A DNA stretch of 64,000 nucleotides, from contig NZ_VIWV01000001.1 of the NCBI RefSeq assembly GCF_007829875.1, positions 7,762,001 to 7,826,000 of the forward strand. The letters are read 5' to 3'. Within the stretch, counting starts at the first letter, position 1. Each line of letters begins with the position of its first letter. A program made the translations under genes and the position numbers. Origin of the DNA: Streptomyces capillispiralis. Its GTDB lineage: Bacteria > Actinomycetota > Actinomycetes > Streptomycetales > Streptomycetaceae. Below, piece after piece: positions 36,335 to 48,300 of this stretch. Below the pieces are notes generated by a model that saw nothing but the letters and a program-made list of their open reading frames with translations, was not told the DNA's origin and did not search any database.

Positions 36335-39300
36335 CGCCCCCTCCCGCGCGGCGGTGAGCGCCGTCGCGTCGACGGTGTGACCGAGCAGGTGCAGCGGGCC
36401 CGCCGTGATGCCGGCCGTCTCCATGGCCTCCCAGTGGGCCCGCGCCGCCGCCGCGTCCACCGGACCGTGCACCGCGGGCAGCCGGTGGCCCGCGGCGTGC
36501 AGCAGGGACTCGGTGCGGCAGGAGGCCAGGGTCCCCTCGATCCACGGCTGAGCGAGATGGCCGGCCGCCGCGACGGCCGGGAGGTCCGGGGCGACTTCCC
36601 GGTCGGTGCGGCCGACATCCAGCAGGCCACCGCCCAGGACCAGCACGTCGCGCCGTTCGCGCATGCGGGCCAGGGCCCGCCCGGTGTCGAAGCAGTGCGG
36701 GAAGGAGTCGTCGACCACGACGGCACCCGGACGGAGCCGGTCGACGTCGAGCACGGCGGCCGCACCACTGACCGCCGTCACCAGCAGATCCGCTCCGTAC
36801 ACCCCGTCCGGCAGCATCCCCCCGGCCTCGGCGACCTCCACCTCGCCGGCCAGGCCGCGCGCCCGCAGCCGGCGACCGAGTTCCGTCAGCCGCGGTCCGC
36901 TGCCGCGCACGTCGCACAGCAGCAGCCGCCGCGGCGGGCGAGCCGCCAGCGACAGCAGCAGTTCGAGCGAGGAGGCGCCGATCGAACCCAGCCCCGCGAA
37001 CGCCACCTCGAGGTCCGCCAGATCCCGGCCCGTCGCCTCCAGCGCCGCGTGCACGGTCCTGACCACCGACACCACCGTCGCCGCGTGCCCCGTCGTCACC
37101 GTCGCCGGATACCGCTGGAACCGCAGCACATCGAAGGCGTAGCCGGTCAGCGACGGGATCATGCCCGCCAGGGACACACAGCGAGCGCCCAGCGAAGCGG
37201 CCAGCGACACCGCACGAGCGGTGTGGGCCACCAGACCGGGCTCCCCGCCGAGTTCGTCCGCGAAGAGCGGGACGCAGACGAACCCCGACCGGCCCAGCGG
37301 CGTCCCCACCGTCTCCAGCAGACGCGGCCCGCCGTCGGGGAACAGCAGCTCCCGCACCTCGGCCCGCGGCAGGGCACCCTCGGGCAGCCCCGCCAGACGG
37401 GCGAGATGGTCCGGCGCGGGCAGATAACCGACGAGCGCCGCGTCCATCGCCCCGCGCCGCCTCCTCGGCTCAGGCACCACGGCCGCTTCCCCTGCCGCCG
37501 CCCGTACCAGACGGTCGCGCACCGAGCCGGCGAAACGGTCGAGCGCGTCCGGCGGGAACGCGGCCGCCGCGCCATGGACCGTGACCCGCCGCCCGCCGCC
37601 GTCCGGCCGCACCGCCATGAACAGGTCCGTCGTGGACGACGGCGGCAGGAAGGTGCTGTCACCCCCGTCCCACGACACCCGCAGCGCGCCGTCACCCCGG
37701 GGCTCCAGCGCGGCGAAGTCGAGGTAGGTGAAGAAGAACTGCGCGGTCATGGGCAGCCCGTCGGCGTGCCGGGGCACCACGTCCTCGTGGGCCTGCGCCT
37801 CCTCGGCCTCCGCCGCGATCCGGCGCACCGCCGTCCCGAAATCAGCCTGGCCGAGCGGTGATGCGGCCGCCCCGGCCGGCCTCACCGGTACGGCGGTGGC
37901 GAACGGCCCGAAGACCCGGTGCGCGTCGGGCAGCGCCCCGTTCCGGCCGCTCACCGCCAGACCCACGATCAGGTCCGGCCGGCCCGTCACCGCCGCCAGC
38001 TCCTGGTAGTAGGCGGTCAGCAGCGGCGCGTACAGCGTGGTCCGGGCCGTCGAGGCGATCGTGCGCAGCGCGGCCGTCGAGGACGCGTCGAGCGTGAACT
38101 CCGACGTGTGGAAGGGAGCTTCGCCGTGCGCGGCGGCGGTCCGCAGACCCGGCGGCCGGTACGGCGCGTTCAGCCTGGCGGTCCGGGCCCGGTGTTCCAC
38201 GGAGTCCGGCGTGCCGGTGCCGGTGCCGGTGTCGGCCGCCCGCCCGGCCGCGTCACGCGCCAGGACGTGCTCACGGAAGCCGGTCCGCGGCGCGGGCGGC
38301 GCGGATACGGCGCCGCCGGCCAGCCGGTCGTAGGTATCGGTGAGTTCCCGCATCAGCAACGCGGCGCTGTAGCCGTCGCCGATGAGGTGGTGCGCGTGCA
38401 CCAGCAGGACGTGCTCGTGCGGGTCCAGGGTGAGCAGCCGAAGGCGCAGCAGCGGCCACGCCCAGGGTTCCAGGCGCCGCTCGGTCTCGGAGGCGGCCCG
38501 CTCGTCCACCTCGGCCGCGTCGCCGACCGTCTCGAAGGCGACCGGCAGCCGCAGCGACCGGGGCAGCTCCTGCTGGACGGGCGGACGGGCCCCGGCCGGG
38601 AAGACGGTACGCAGCATGCCGTGACGCTCCACCAGCACGTCCACCGCCCGCTGGAAGACGTCCTGGTCCAGCGGTCCGGACAGCCGGAGCCGCGCCAGCC
38701 ACGTCCCGCCGCCCGGCGCGAGCGCCTCGGCGAGCAGGAATCCCCGCTGACCGGGGGTGACGGGGAACGGGCTCATGGTGGTGTCGTCGGCGGTGGGAAC
38801 CGGCGGGGCGACGGGGCCGTCCGGTCCCGTGAAGTCCGGTCCCGCGGAGTCCGGCCCCGTAGAGCCCGGTTCATCGGCGGAGGTGACGGCGTCCAGGGCC
38901 TCCGCGAGCGCCGCGAGGGTGCGTCGGCGGTAGATGACGGTCGGCCGGGGCAACGGGCCCGACCGCTCCGCGAGCCGCGCGAACACCTGGAGGATGAGCA
39001 GCGAGTCGCCGCCCAGTTCGAAGAAGTCGTCCTCCCGGCACACGCCGGTCACGCCCAGGACCTCCGCCCAGATCGCCGCCAGCCGCCGCTCGGTCCGCGT
39101 GGCCGGGGGAGTCCGCCCGTCACCGGGTGACGTGTCAGGGCCCTCGGGGACGGGCGCGGTGGCCGGGGGCGGGGCCGAGTGGTCGGTCCGGGCGGAGTTG
39201 GCCGGGGGCAGTGCCGACCGGTCGAGTTCGCCGGTGGCGGTCAGGAGCAGGGCCGAGCGGTCGACCTTGCCGGTTCCGGTCAGCGGCAGCGCGTCGACGA

Positions 39301-42300
39301 AGGTGATCCGCGCCGGGACCATGTACGACGGCAGCAGTCCCGCCACATGCCGGCGCACCTCACCGGCGGACGGCCGCCCGGCACCGGCCCGCGCGGTGAC
39401 GAAGGCGAGCAGACGCCCCTCGTGCGCGAGCACCACGGCCCGCGCGACACCGGGACACGTCTGCAGCGCCGCCTCGACCTCTCCCGGCTCCACCCGGTTC
39501 CCACGGATCTTCACCTGGTCGTCGATCCGGCCCAGGAACTCCAGGACACCGTCCGCCGAGCGGCGCACCCGGTCCCCGCTGCGATACCAGCGCCGTCCCG
39601 CACGCAGCGTGAACGCCCGCGCGGTCAACTCAGGTTCGCCCAGGTAACCGGGCGTCAGACCGATCCCCGAGATGAGGAGTTCACCGGGCTCGCCCGCCGC
39701 GCACACGGCACCGTCGGCGTCGACCACCTCCAGGCGGGCCCCGGCGACGGGCCGCCCGATCGGCAGCCGCCGTACCTCCGCGCCGGGCCGCGCGTCGACG
39801 ACGTGACACGTGGCGTTGATGGTCGTCTCGGTCGGCCCGTACAGATTCGCGATCCGCGTGCCGCTCCCGAACAGGTCGAACCACCGGCGCACATGTTCCA
39901 CGGGCAGCGCCTCACCACCGACGTGCACCCAGCGCAGCGCCGAGAGGTCCACGGGCGCCGCCCCACGGCCCGCCCGCTCCTCGGCGGCGGACAGCAACTG
40001 CTCCCACAGCGTCGGAACGGAGCTCCACACGGTCACCCGCGTCCGCTCCACATGCTCCAGCAGCAGTTCCGGATCCCGCAGCAGGTGCCGTGGCACGGTG
40101 ACCACGGTGCCGCCGGCCAGGAGCGGCGCGAGCAGTTGGCGCACGGAGGCGTCGAAGCACGGCGACGCCGTCTGCGCGAGACGGTCCCCGGCACCGTAAC
40201 CGAACGTGTCGACGGCCCAGTCGAGGTAGTTCTCCATCGCGCGGTGGGCGATCGGCACCGCCTTCGGGCGTCCGGTCGACCCCGAGGTGAAGATGACGTA
40301 CGCGACCGCCTCGGCGTCGGACACCGCCGCGGCGCCGGCACCGCCGTCGTCCGCCGGTGTGTCCCGGGGGCCGTCGGTCGCCACCGTCCGCACCCCGGTC
40401 AGCTCGGCGGCGAGGTGCGCGGTGGGGGAGTGGCACACCACCGTGGTGGCGCCCGTACGGGTCAGCTGACCGGCGATCCGCGCCCGGGGGTGCTCGGGAT
40501 CCAGCGGGACCCAGCCGGCCCCGGCCCGCAGGATGCCGACCACACCCACCACGGTGTCCGCGCCCTGCTCGGTGAGCAGCCCGACCAGGTCACCCCGCCC
40601 GACACCGAGTGCGCGCAGCCGCGCGGCGAGCAGGGCCGAGGCGCGGTCGAGCTCCCCGTAGGTGAGGGACGCCTCGCCCGCGTCGACGGCGGTCGCGCCG
40701 GGGCGCGCACGGAACCGGTCGAGCAGCCGGGCGGCCAAGGGGCGGCTCCCGTCGGTCCGCACGCCCGGTGCCGGTGCTCCGGGCGCGTCCGGCGTGCGCA
40801 CGGCCGCCGCCAGCTCCGCGCGGAACTCCCCGTCCAGACGGGCCACGGTCGCCCGCTCGAAGAGGGGCGCGGGGAAGTTCCACGACATGCGCAGCACCGG
40901 ACCGTCCGCCCAGCACAGCAGGGTCAGCCGGGTCGCGGCGGACCCGGTGCCGGCCGCGGTCGGCCGGACCTCCACCGGGCAGTCCGCGGCGGCCGAGGCC
41001 GGGAAGCGGGCGAAACTGAAGCCCGCCGGGCTCACCGTGCGGGGACCGGCGCCCGCGTCGGGCAGCAGCCGGGCCAGGTCCAGGCTGCTCGGCCCCGCGT
41101 GCCGCTCGCACTCCAGCCACGCCCGGCGCAGCCGCTCCGCCAGCGCCGTGACCGGTTCGTCGGCGGCCACCTCGCACAGCAGCGGAAGGGTGTCGGCGAG
41201 CGGACCGACGAGCCGTTCCACGCCCTCGAAGCGGTCGTCCCGGCCGGCCCTGGCCACGTTCACGGCCACGTCCCGGCGCCCCGTCCACCGCGCGAGACAG
41301 CGCACGTACGCGGCGAGGAGCAGGTGGAACACGGACACACCGTGCGCGGCGGCCAGGTGTTCCAGCCCGGTGACCGCGTCGGGGTCGAGCACACCGTGGT
41401 GCTGCACGATCGGCCCGGTCGCGGGCGCGTCGGGATCGCCGTCGTAGGGCAGCCGCAGCGGTGCACCGCGCGCGGCGAGACGCTCGGCCCAGTAGTCCCG
41501 GACGGTGTCCGTCACTCCGGCACCGGAGCGTCGCGTGCTCGCCGAGTATTGGGCGAAGTCGGGGGCGGGAAGCTCCGCCGCCCGGGGGGACCGGTCCCCG
41601 TGCCACAGCGCGGTGTACGCGGACCACAGTTCCTCGGCGAGGATGTTCAGGCTGTATCCGTCGGCCGCGGCGTGGTGCACGACCAGGATCAGATGGGCGA
41701 GTTCGGGTTCCTGACGGAGCAGGGTGGCGCGTATGGGGGGACGCGTGGCCAGGTCGAAGGGCCGGTTGCACACGTCCGACTCGACGCCGGGCACGTCCTC
41801 GGCGGCGCAGTCGAGGACCTCGTACCAGTCCGCCACCGCGACCGGTGGCGTCACGCGCTGCATCGGCTGCGGACCGGAGTCGTCCACGCGCAGCCGCAGC
41901 ATGCCGTGCCGTTCCGCCAGGGACGACAGGGCCCGGCCGAGGAGGCCGGTGTCGAGGGGACCGCGGATCGTCAGTCCGAGATGGCCACGGGCCGGCACGT
42001 CCGGGTGGAGCCGGCTGCTGGTGTGCAGCGCGAGCTGGACGGGCGTCAGCGCGAACGGTGCCGGTGCCCCCTCGGGGCGGACCGGCGTCCGCTCGCCGAG
42101 GTGAGCGGCGAGTTCGCGCACCGTCCGGTGTTCGAAGAAGAGCGTGGTGGGCAGGTCCCGCCCCAGTTTCCGCTCCAGTCGCTTCACGAGGTCGACGGCG
42201 CCCAGCGAGTCCAGGCCGAGCGTCAGGAAGGGCGTGTCGTCGTCGACCGCCGCGGCCGGGATGCCCAGGGATTGCGCCAGCAGCTCCCTCAGGAGGACGG

Positions 42301-45300
42301 CCGTAGCCGTACCGGACGCCGCGTCGGGCACCGGGCCGGAACCCGGACGCGACGCGGCACCGGATGCCGTGCCCGGCGTCGGACGCGACGCCGTACCGGA
42401 CGCCAGGTCCGGCATGTCCGCCAGGTCCGCCAGGACCACTTGCGCCGCGTCCCCGCCGCACGCCGCCCGCAGGGCCGCCAGCGCGGGTGCCGTCGACAGC
42501 GGCCGGCCCGCGGCGCCCGTCAGGGCACCGGCGTGGCCGGCGGCCAGCCCGGTCTCGCCGAACGGACCGAGGTTCACCGACAGCCAGGGGCGGCCCGCCC
42601 CGCGTTCGGCCCCGGCGAAGGAGTCGAGGAAGGCGTTGGCCGCCGCGTAGGCGCCCAGCGCACCGGCCACGCCGGGAAGCACCGACGCCACCGAGGAGAA
42701 CGCGACACACACTCCGGGACGCTGCCCGTGCCGGTCCAGCGCCTCGGCGAGCAGGACGGTGCCGAGCGTCTTCGCCCCCAGGGCGGCCAGGGTCTCCGAC
42801 ACCTCCGTCCCGCGCAGGGTGCCGGGCCGGGCGACCCCGGCCGCGTGGAAGACGGCGTCCAGCGGCGGCAGCCCGGCGACCAGCCGCTCGACGTCCTCCG
42901 GCACGGTGACGTCGGCCATGACGTAGCGCACGTCGGCGCCGAGCGCCGCGAGTTCCTCGGGCACGCCCTCGGGCGGGCGGACGGAGCGACCCGCCAGCAC
43001 CACGACGGGCCGTCCCCGGCCCGCGAGTTCACGGGCCAGCGCGGACCCGATGCCTCCACCGCCGCCCGTGATCAGGTACGCGCCGTCGGGAGGCAGCCGG
43101 TCCACGCCGGACGGTCGCTCCACGCCCCCGGGGACGACCGTCCGCACCCAGCGCCGTCCCTCCCGCCAGGCGACCGCCCCGTCCGCTGCGTCCGCCCCGT
43201 CCGCCCGCGGCGCCGCCGCCTCGGCGACCAGCGCCCGCAGCTGCTGCTCCTCGTCGTCGAGCGAGGAGAGGTCCACCCAGTGCGCGACCACCCCAGCCGA
43301 CTCCTCGGGCACGGCCAGGGAGAGCCCGCCGAGGATCGCCTGCGCCGGGTCCGTACGTTCCGTGCCGCGCCCGGTGACATGCGCGTCCCGGGTCACGACC
43401 AGCAGCCGGCGCGCACCGGTCCGGTCGAGCAGCGCGAGCGCCTCGCGGACCGCCGTGACCGCCGCGCGCTGTTCCCGTTCGAGGCCGGCGGCGGTCGTGG
43501 GCCGGGACGTCCCGCCGAGCAGGAGCACGGTCCGCGGGGCGTCGGCGGCACCGTCGGCCGTGACCGCGCGCACGCCCCGGGCGGTGAGCGAGTCCGCCAG
43601 CCGCCGCACCGCCGCGGACTCCGCGCCGGTCACCACCACGTCGCCGGCCGGTCCGTCGCCGGACAGCGGCGCCGAGCGCCACGCCACGTCGTGCAGCAGC
43701 CCGTGCGCGGCGGGTTCGGGCCAGTACCCGCGCCGCCGGTACGGGTAGGGCGGCAGCGGGACCCGTCCGCGTCCCGCGTCGAGCACGGTACGGTCCACCG
43801 GCACGCCCCGGACCCACAGCCGGGCCACGGTCTCCATCAACTCCCGTGCCCCGCCGGGCACTTCGCCGGAGCCGTGCGGATCCGCGGTCGCGGCCACCGC
43901 GAGCACCTCGCCGCCGGCCGCGACCGCCCGTATCGAGCCGGTGAGGCTCGCGCCCGTACCGAGTTCGACGAACGTGTCGTAGCCCTCCTCCACCAGGCGG
44001 GCCACGGCCCGGTCGAACCGCACCGGCCGCAGGGCGTGTTCGCGCAGGTGGTCCGGGTCCATCCGGGGCTGCCACGCCGCGGTGAGCGTGCTCATCACCG
44101 CCACCGCGGGCGCCGACGGCGCCAGCCCGCGCGCCGCGTCCGCCAGGGCCTGCGCGACGGGCTCCATCAGCGGCGAGTGGAAGGCGCGCGACACCCGCAG
44201 CGGATGCACGGTCGCGCCCCGCCCGGTGAGCGACGCGGACGCCCGGCGGACCGCGCCGGGCGTGCCGGAGATCACCAGCCGGCCGGGCCCGTTGTACGCC
44301 GCGACCGCGAGGTCCCCGCCGCAGGCGTCCACCAGGGCGGCCACGTCGTGCTCCCGCGCACCCCGTACGGCGGCCATGGCACCCGGTGCGGTCGACTCGC
44401 CCATGAGCCGGCCCCGTTCCGCCGCGAACGTCACCGCCTCGCGCAGCGACAGCATCCCCCCGACGCACGCGGCCGCCAGCTCGCCGACACTGTGCCCGAC
44501 GACCGCGTCGGGCCGCACGCCCCACGCCGTCAACTGCCGGGCGAGGGCGACACCGTGGGCGACCAGCAGCGGCTGCGCCACCTCCGTGGCGGCCAGGACG
44601 TCGGCGGCCACCTCACCGTCGACGCACCAGTGCGCCAACTCCCGCCCGTGCACCGCCCCGACCAGCGCCGACGCCTCGTCGAGCGTGTCGCGGTACACCG
44701 GTGCCGTCGCGTACAGCGCCCTGCCGGGACCGGGCCGCAGGGCCCCCTGGCCGGGCAGGACGAAGACGGTCCGGGGACGGTGCGCCACCGTCCCGGTGAT
44801 CGCTGCCCGCCCCGCCGGACCCTCGGCGGCGCACGCCGCCGCGAGCCGCTCCCGCAGGTCGCCGTCGGCCACGAGGGCGAGGCGGTGGGGACGCTCGTCA
44901 CGAGCGGCACCGGCTCCGGCGCAGACGTCGGCCTCGGCCAGTTCCGGATGGTCGCGCAGATGGTCACCGAGCCGCGACGCCCACGCCCGCAACCCTTCCG
45001 CGCTGCCCGCCGACAGGGTCAGCAGAGCCGGGCCGCCGCCGCCGCCGCGCGGGGCACGCGCCGGGGCGGGCGGGGCCTGCTCCAGGACGGCGTGCGCGTT
45101 GGTGCCGCCGAAGCCGAACGCGTTGACACCCGCCCTGCGCGGTCCGGGGGACTCCCAGTCGGTCGGCTCGGTGACCAGGGTGAACCCGGACTCCGCCACC
45201 GCGGGCGAGGGGGAGGAGTGGGGCAGCGTGGCGGGCAGCCGGCCGTGGCGCAGGGCCAGCACGACCTTGGCCAGCGAGGGCAGCGCCGCCGCGTTCAGCA

Positions 45301-48300
45301 GATGCCCGACGTTCGACTTCACCGAGCCGAGCAGCCGGGGCCGGCCGTCCGGGCGGGGCGGGAAGGCGTGCGCCAGGGACCGCAGTTCGATGGGGTCCCC
45401 GATGGCGGTGCCCGTCCCGTGTGCCTCGACGTACGTCACCGACGCCGGGTCGATGCCGCAGTCCCGGTAGGCCCGGACGATCACCTCGCGCTGGCGCAGC
45501 GGATTGGGCGCCATCAGGCTCAGCGAGGTCCCGTCGTTGTTGACGGCGGTGCCGCGGACGACGGCCAGCACCTCGTCCTCGTCGCGGTGGGCGTCCGCGA
45601 GGGGACGCACCACGAGGGCCGCGCCGCCCTCGCCGGGCACGAACCCGTCCGCCGCGGAACCGAAGGCGCGGCCGCGCCCGGTCGGCGAGAGGGCACCGGC
45701 CGCCTCCAGACCCTCGTAGGCGGCCGGGGTGAGATGCAGATTGACCCCGCCGACGACCGCCAGGTCGCACTCGCCGTCGGCGATGCTGCGCCGGGCCAGG
45801 TGCAGCGCCACCAGACCCGAGGAACAGGCGGTGTCCACGGCGAGCGCGGGACCGTCCAGATCGAGGCAGTGCGCGACCCGGGCGGCGACGAGGTTGGGCA
45901 GGTTGCCGGTCAGGGCGGCCTCGGCCGGTGGCGCGGCGCCGGGGGCGGCATCGGCGAGGACCTGCCGGTAGCCGCTGTCGCCGACGGCGGCGAAGACGCC
46001 GATGCGCAGGCCCCGGCGGCGCGGTCCGGCGTAACCGGCGCGCTCCAGTGCCTCGTGGGCGAGTTCGAGGAAGATCCGCGCCTGCGGGTCGAGCGCCCGC
46101 GCCTCCTCGGCGCCGATTCCGAAGTGGCCGGCGTCGAACGCGGCCGGGTCCTCCAGGAAGGCCCCCCAGCGTCCCTCTTCCGCCGCCGTGGCCCGGCCGG
46201 CCGCGCTCCAGCGGCCCGCGGGCACGGCGGTCACGGCGTCACGGCCGGCCGCCAGCAGCTCCCAGAACTCCTCCGGCGTGGCCGCCCCGGGAAACCGGCA
46301 CGCCAGCCCCACCACGGCGGTCACCGGGTCCTGCGCCGCCGCCCCGCCGTCCGCCGCCCGGCGCCGGGACGGCCGGTGCTCCGCCGCCTTGTCGTCCCCG
46401 GCCCGGTGCCCCGCCGGGTCGGCGACCGCGTCCAGGAGGTGGTCGGTGAGGGCGGCGACCGTGTCGTCGCGCATCGCGGCCGGAGGGAGGGTGACGTCCA
46501 GTAGCCGCTCCAGCCCGGCGAGCGCCTCCATGGCCTTGAGGGAGCCGCCGCCCAGCTCGGCGAACCGGTCCCGGTCCCCGAACGACGGCTCCGGCACCTC
46601 CAGCACCTTCGCCCAGACCTCCCGCACCGCACGCCGCACCTCCGCACGGGAACGGGGCACCGACAGCGGCGCCCCGTCCGGCCGCCGCGCTCCGCCGGAC
46701 AACCGCCGCGCCCCCTGCGCCGGACCTTGGCCCGTCGTGTGCGCCGGACCTTGGCCCGTCGTGTGCGCCGAGCCCCGGCCCGTCGTGTCCGCCGGACCTT
46801 GGCCCGCCCCGTCTGCTGGGCTCTGGCCCGTCGTGTCCGGCGCGCCCGCCCCGGTGCCGGAGGAGACCGTCGGCCGGTACGCCCCCGCCTCGAACCGCGC
46901 CCGCATCAGCTGCCGCCGCACCTTGCCGCTGGTCGTGCGCGGGAACGCGGACGGCGGCAGCGCGAGCACACGGACGTCGTCGTGCCCCAGCGCCGCGCGG
47001 ACCCGCCCCGCGACCCGGTCCAGCACACCGGTCGCGGTACGCGGCGGCCGCGCCCACGCGACGCACACCACCACCCGCTCGCCGCCCGTCTCCGGGTCGG
47101 TCGACCCGATCACCACCGTCGTCCCCGGCGGCACCCCGGGCGTCGCGGTCGCCACCTCCTCCAGGTCCGGCGCGTGGAACGTCCGCCCGTTGACGAAGAG
47201 CACGTCCTTGTGCCGGCCGCTGACGCACAGCCGGCCGTCGCGGAGGAAGCCCAGGTCACCGGTGCGCAGCCAGCCGTCGGTGAAGGCGGCCGCCGTCGCC
47301 TCGGGCAGACCGTGGTAGCCGCGCGCCACCTGCGGACCGCACACCTCGACATGGCCCACCCGCCGGTCCCCGAGCGGACGGCCGTCGTCGTCGGTGATGC
47401 GCACCGAACAGCCCGGCACCGGATACCCGACGTCCATCAACTCCACGGCGCCGTCGCCCGGTTCGCGTTCCACCACCCGGCCGCGGCCGAGCGCGGCCCG
47501 CTCCACCACCACGGGGGCGGCCACCTCACCGAGCGGCGGGAACGTCACGGCCAGCGTGGCCTCGGCCAGCCCGTACACGGGTGTCGCCGCCCGCGGGTCC
47601 AGCCCGGCCGGCCGGGTCCTCGCGGTGAAGTCCCGCCACACCGCCGCCGAGATCGGCTCGGCCCCCACCAGCATCAGCCGCACCGAGCTCAGGTCGAGCC
47701 CGGCGAACACCTCCTCCGGGACCCGGCGGACCGTCAGCGCCAGGGCGAAGTTGGCCGCCGACAGAAGGGTGGCCCGGTGCACGGCGGCCACGTCGAACCA
47801 CAGCCGGGGGTTCTTCGCGAACGACAGCGGACCGATCTTCACCTGCTTGGCCCGTGCGGCGAGCGGTGCCAGATGGGTGCCGATGAGACCCATGTCGTGG
47901 AAGTACGGCATCCAGCTGACCACCACGTCGCGGTCCGTGAGCCGCGCGGCCTCCACCAGCTGCCGCAGATTGGCCACGACGGCCGCGTGCGTCAGCTCCA
48001 CGCCCTTGGGCGCCCCGGTACTGCCGGAGGAGAACTGCAGGAAGGCCAGGTCGTCCGGGGCGGGGGCGGCGGGCGACGCGAGGGCGCGGGCCGTCCGCAG
48101 CGACGCCAGCCGCACCACACGTGCCCCCGATGGCAGTTGGGCGGCGACGTCCTCGCAGCCCCCGCCCACCACGACCGGGGGACGCCCGAGGTGCTCCCAC
48201 ACGGGGCGCACGCGCCGCACGTCGGGCGCCAGCGGCACCGGCACCAGACCGGCCGCGAGCGCGCCCCAAAACATCGGCTGGAAGTCCTCACCGCGTTCCG

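Noticed and set aside
38815..38870. Short repeats near the PCP-C linker as a possible recombination scar
   Set aside because: They encode a Ser/Thr-Gly-Pro-Asp linker in frame, a common feature between NRPS domains, with no sign of domain swapping.
39179..46504. A 2441-codon open frame antisense to the megasynthase
   Set aside because: Arg/Gly/His/Pro-rich translation with no domains; it is the mirror of the strong third-position GC of the real gene, whose domain motifs are intact.
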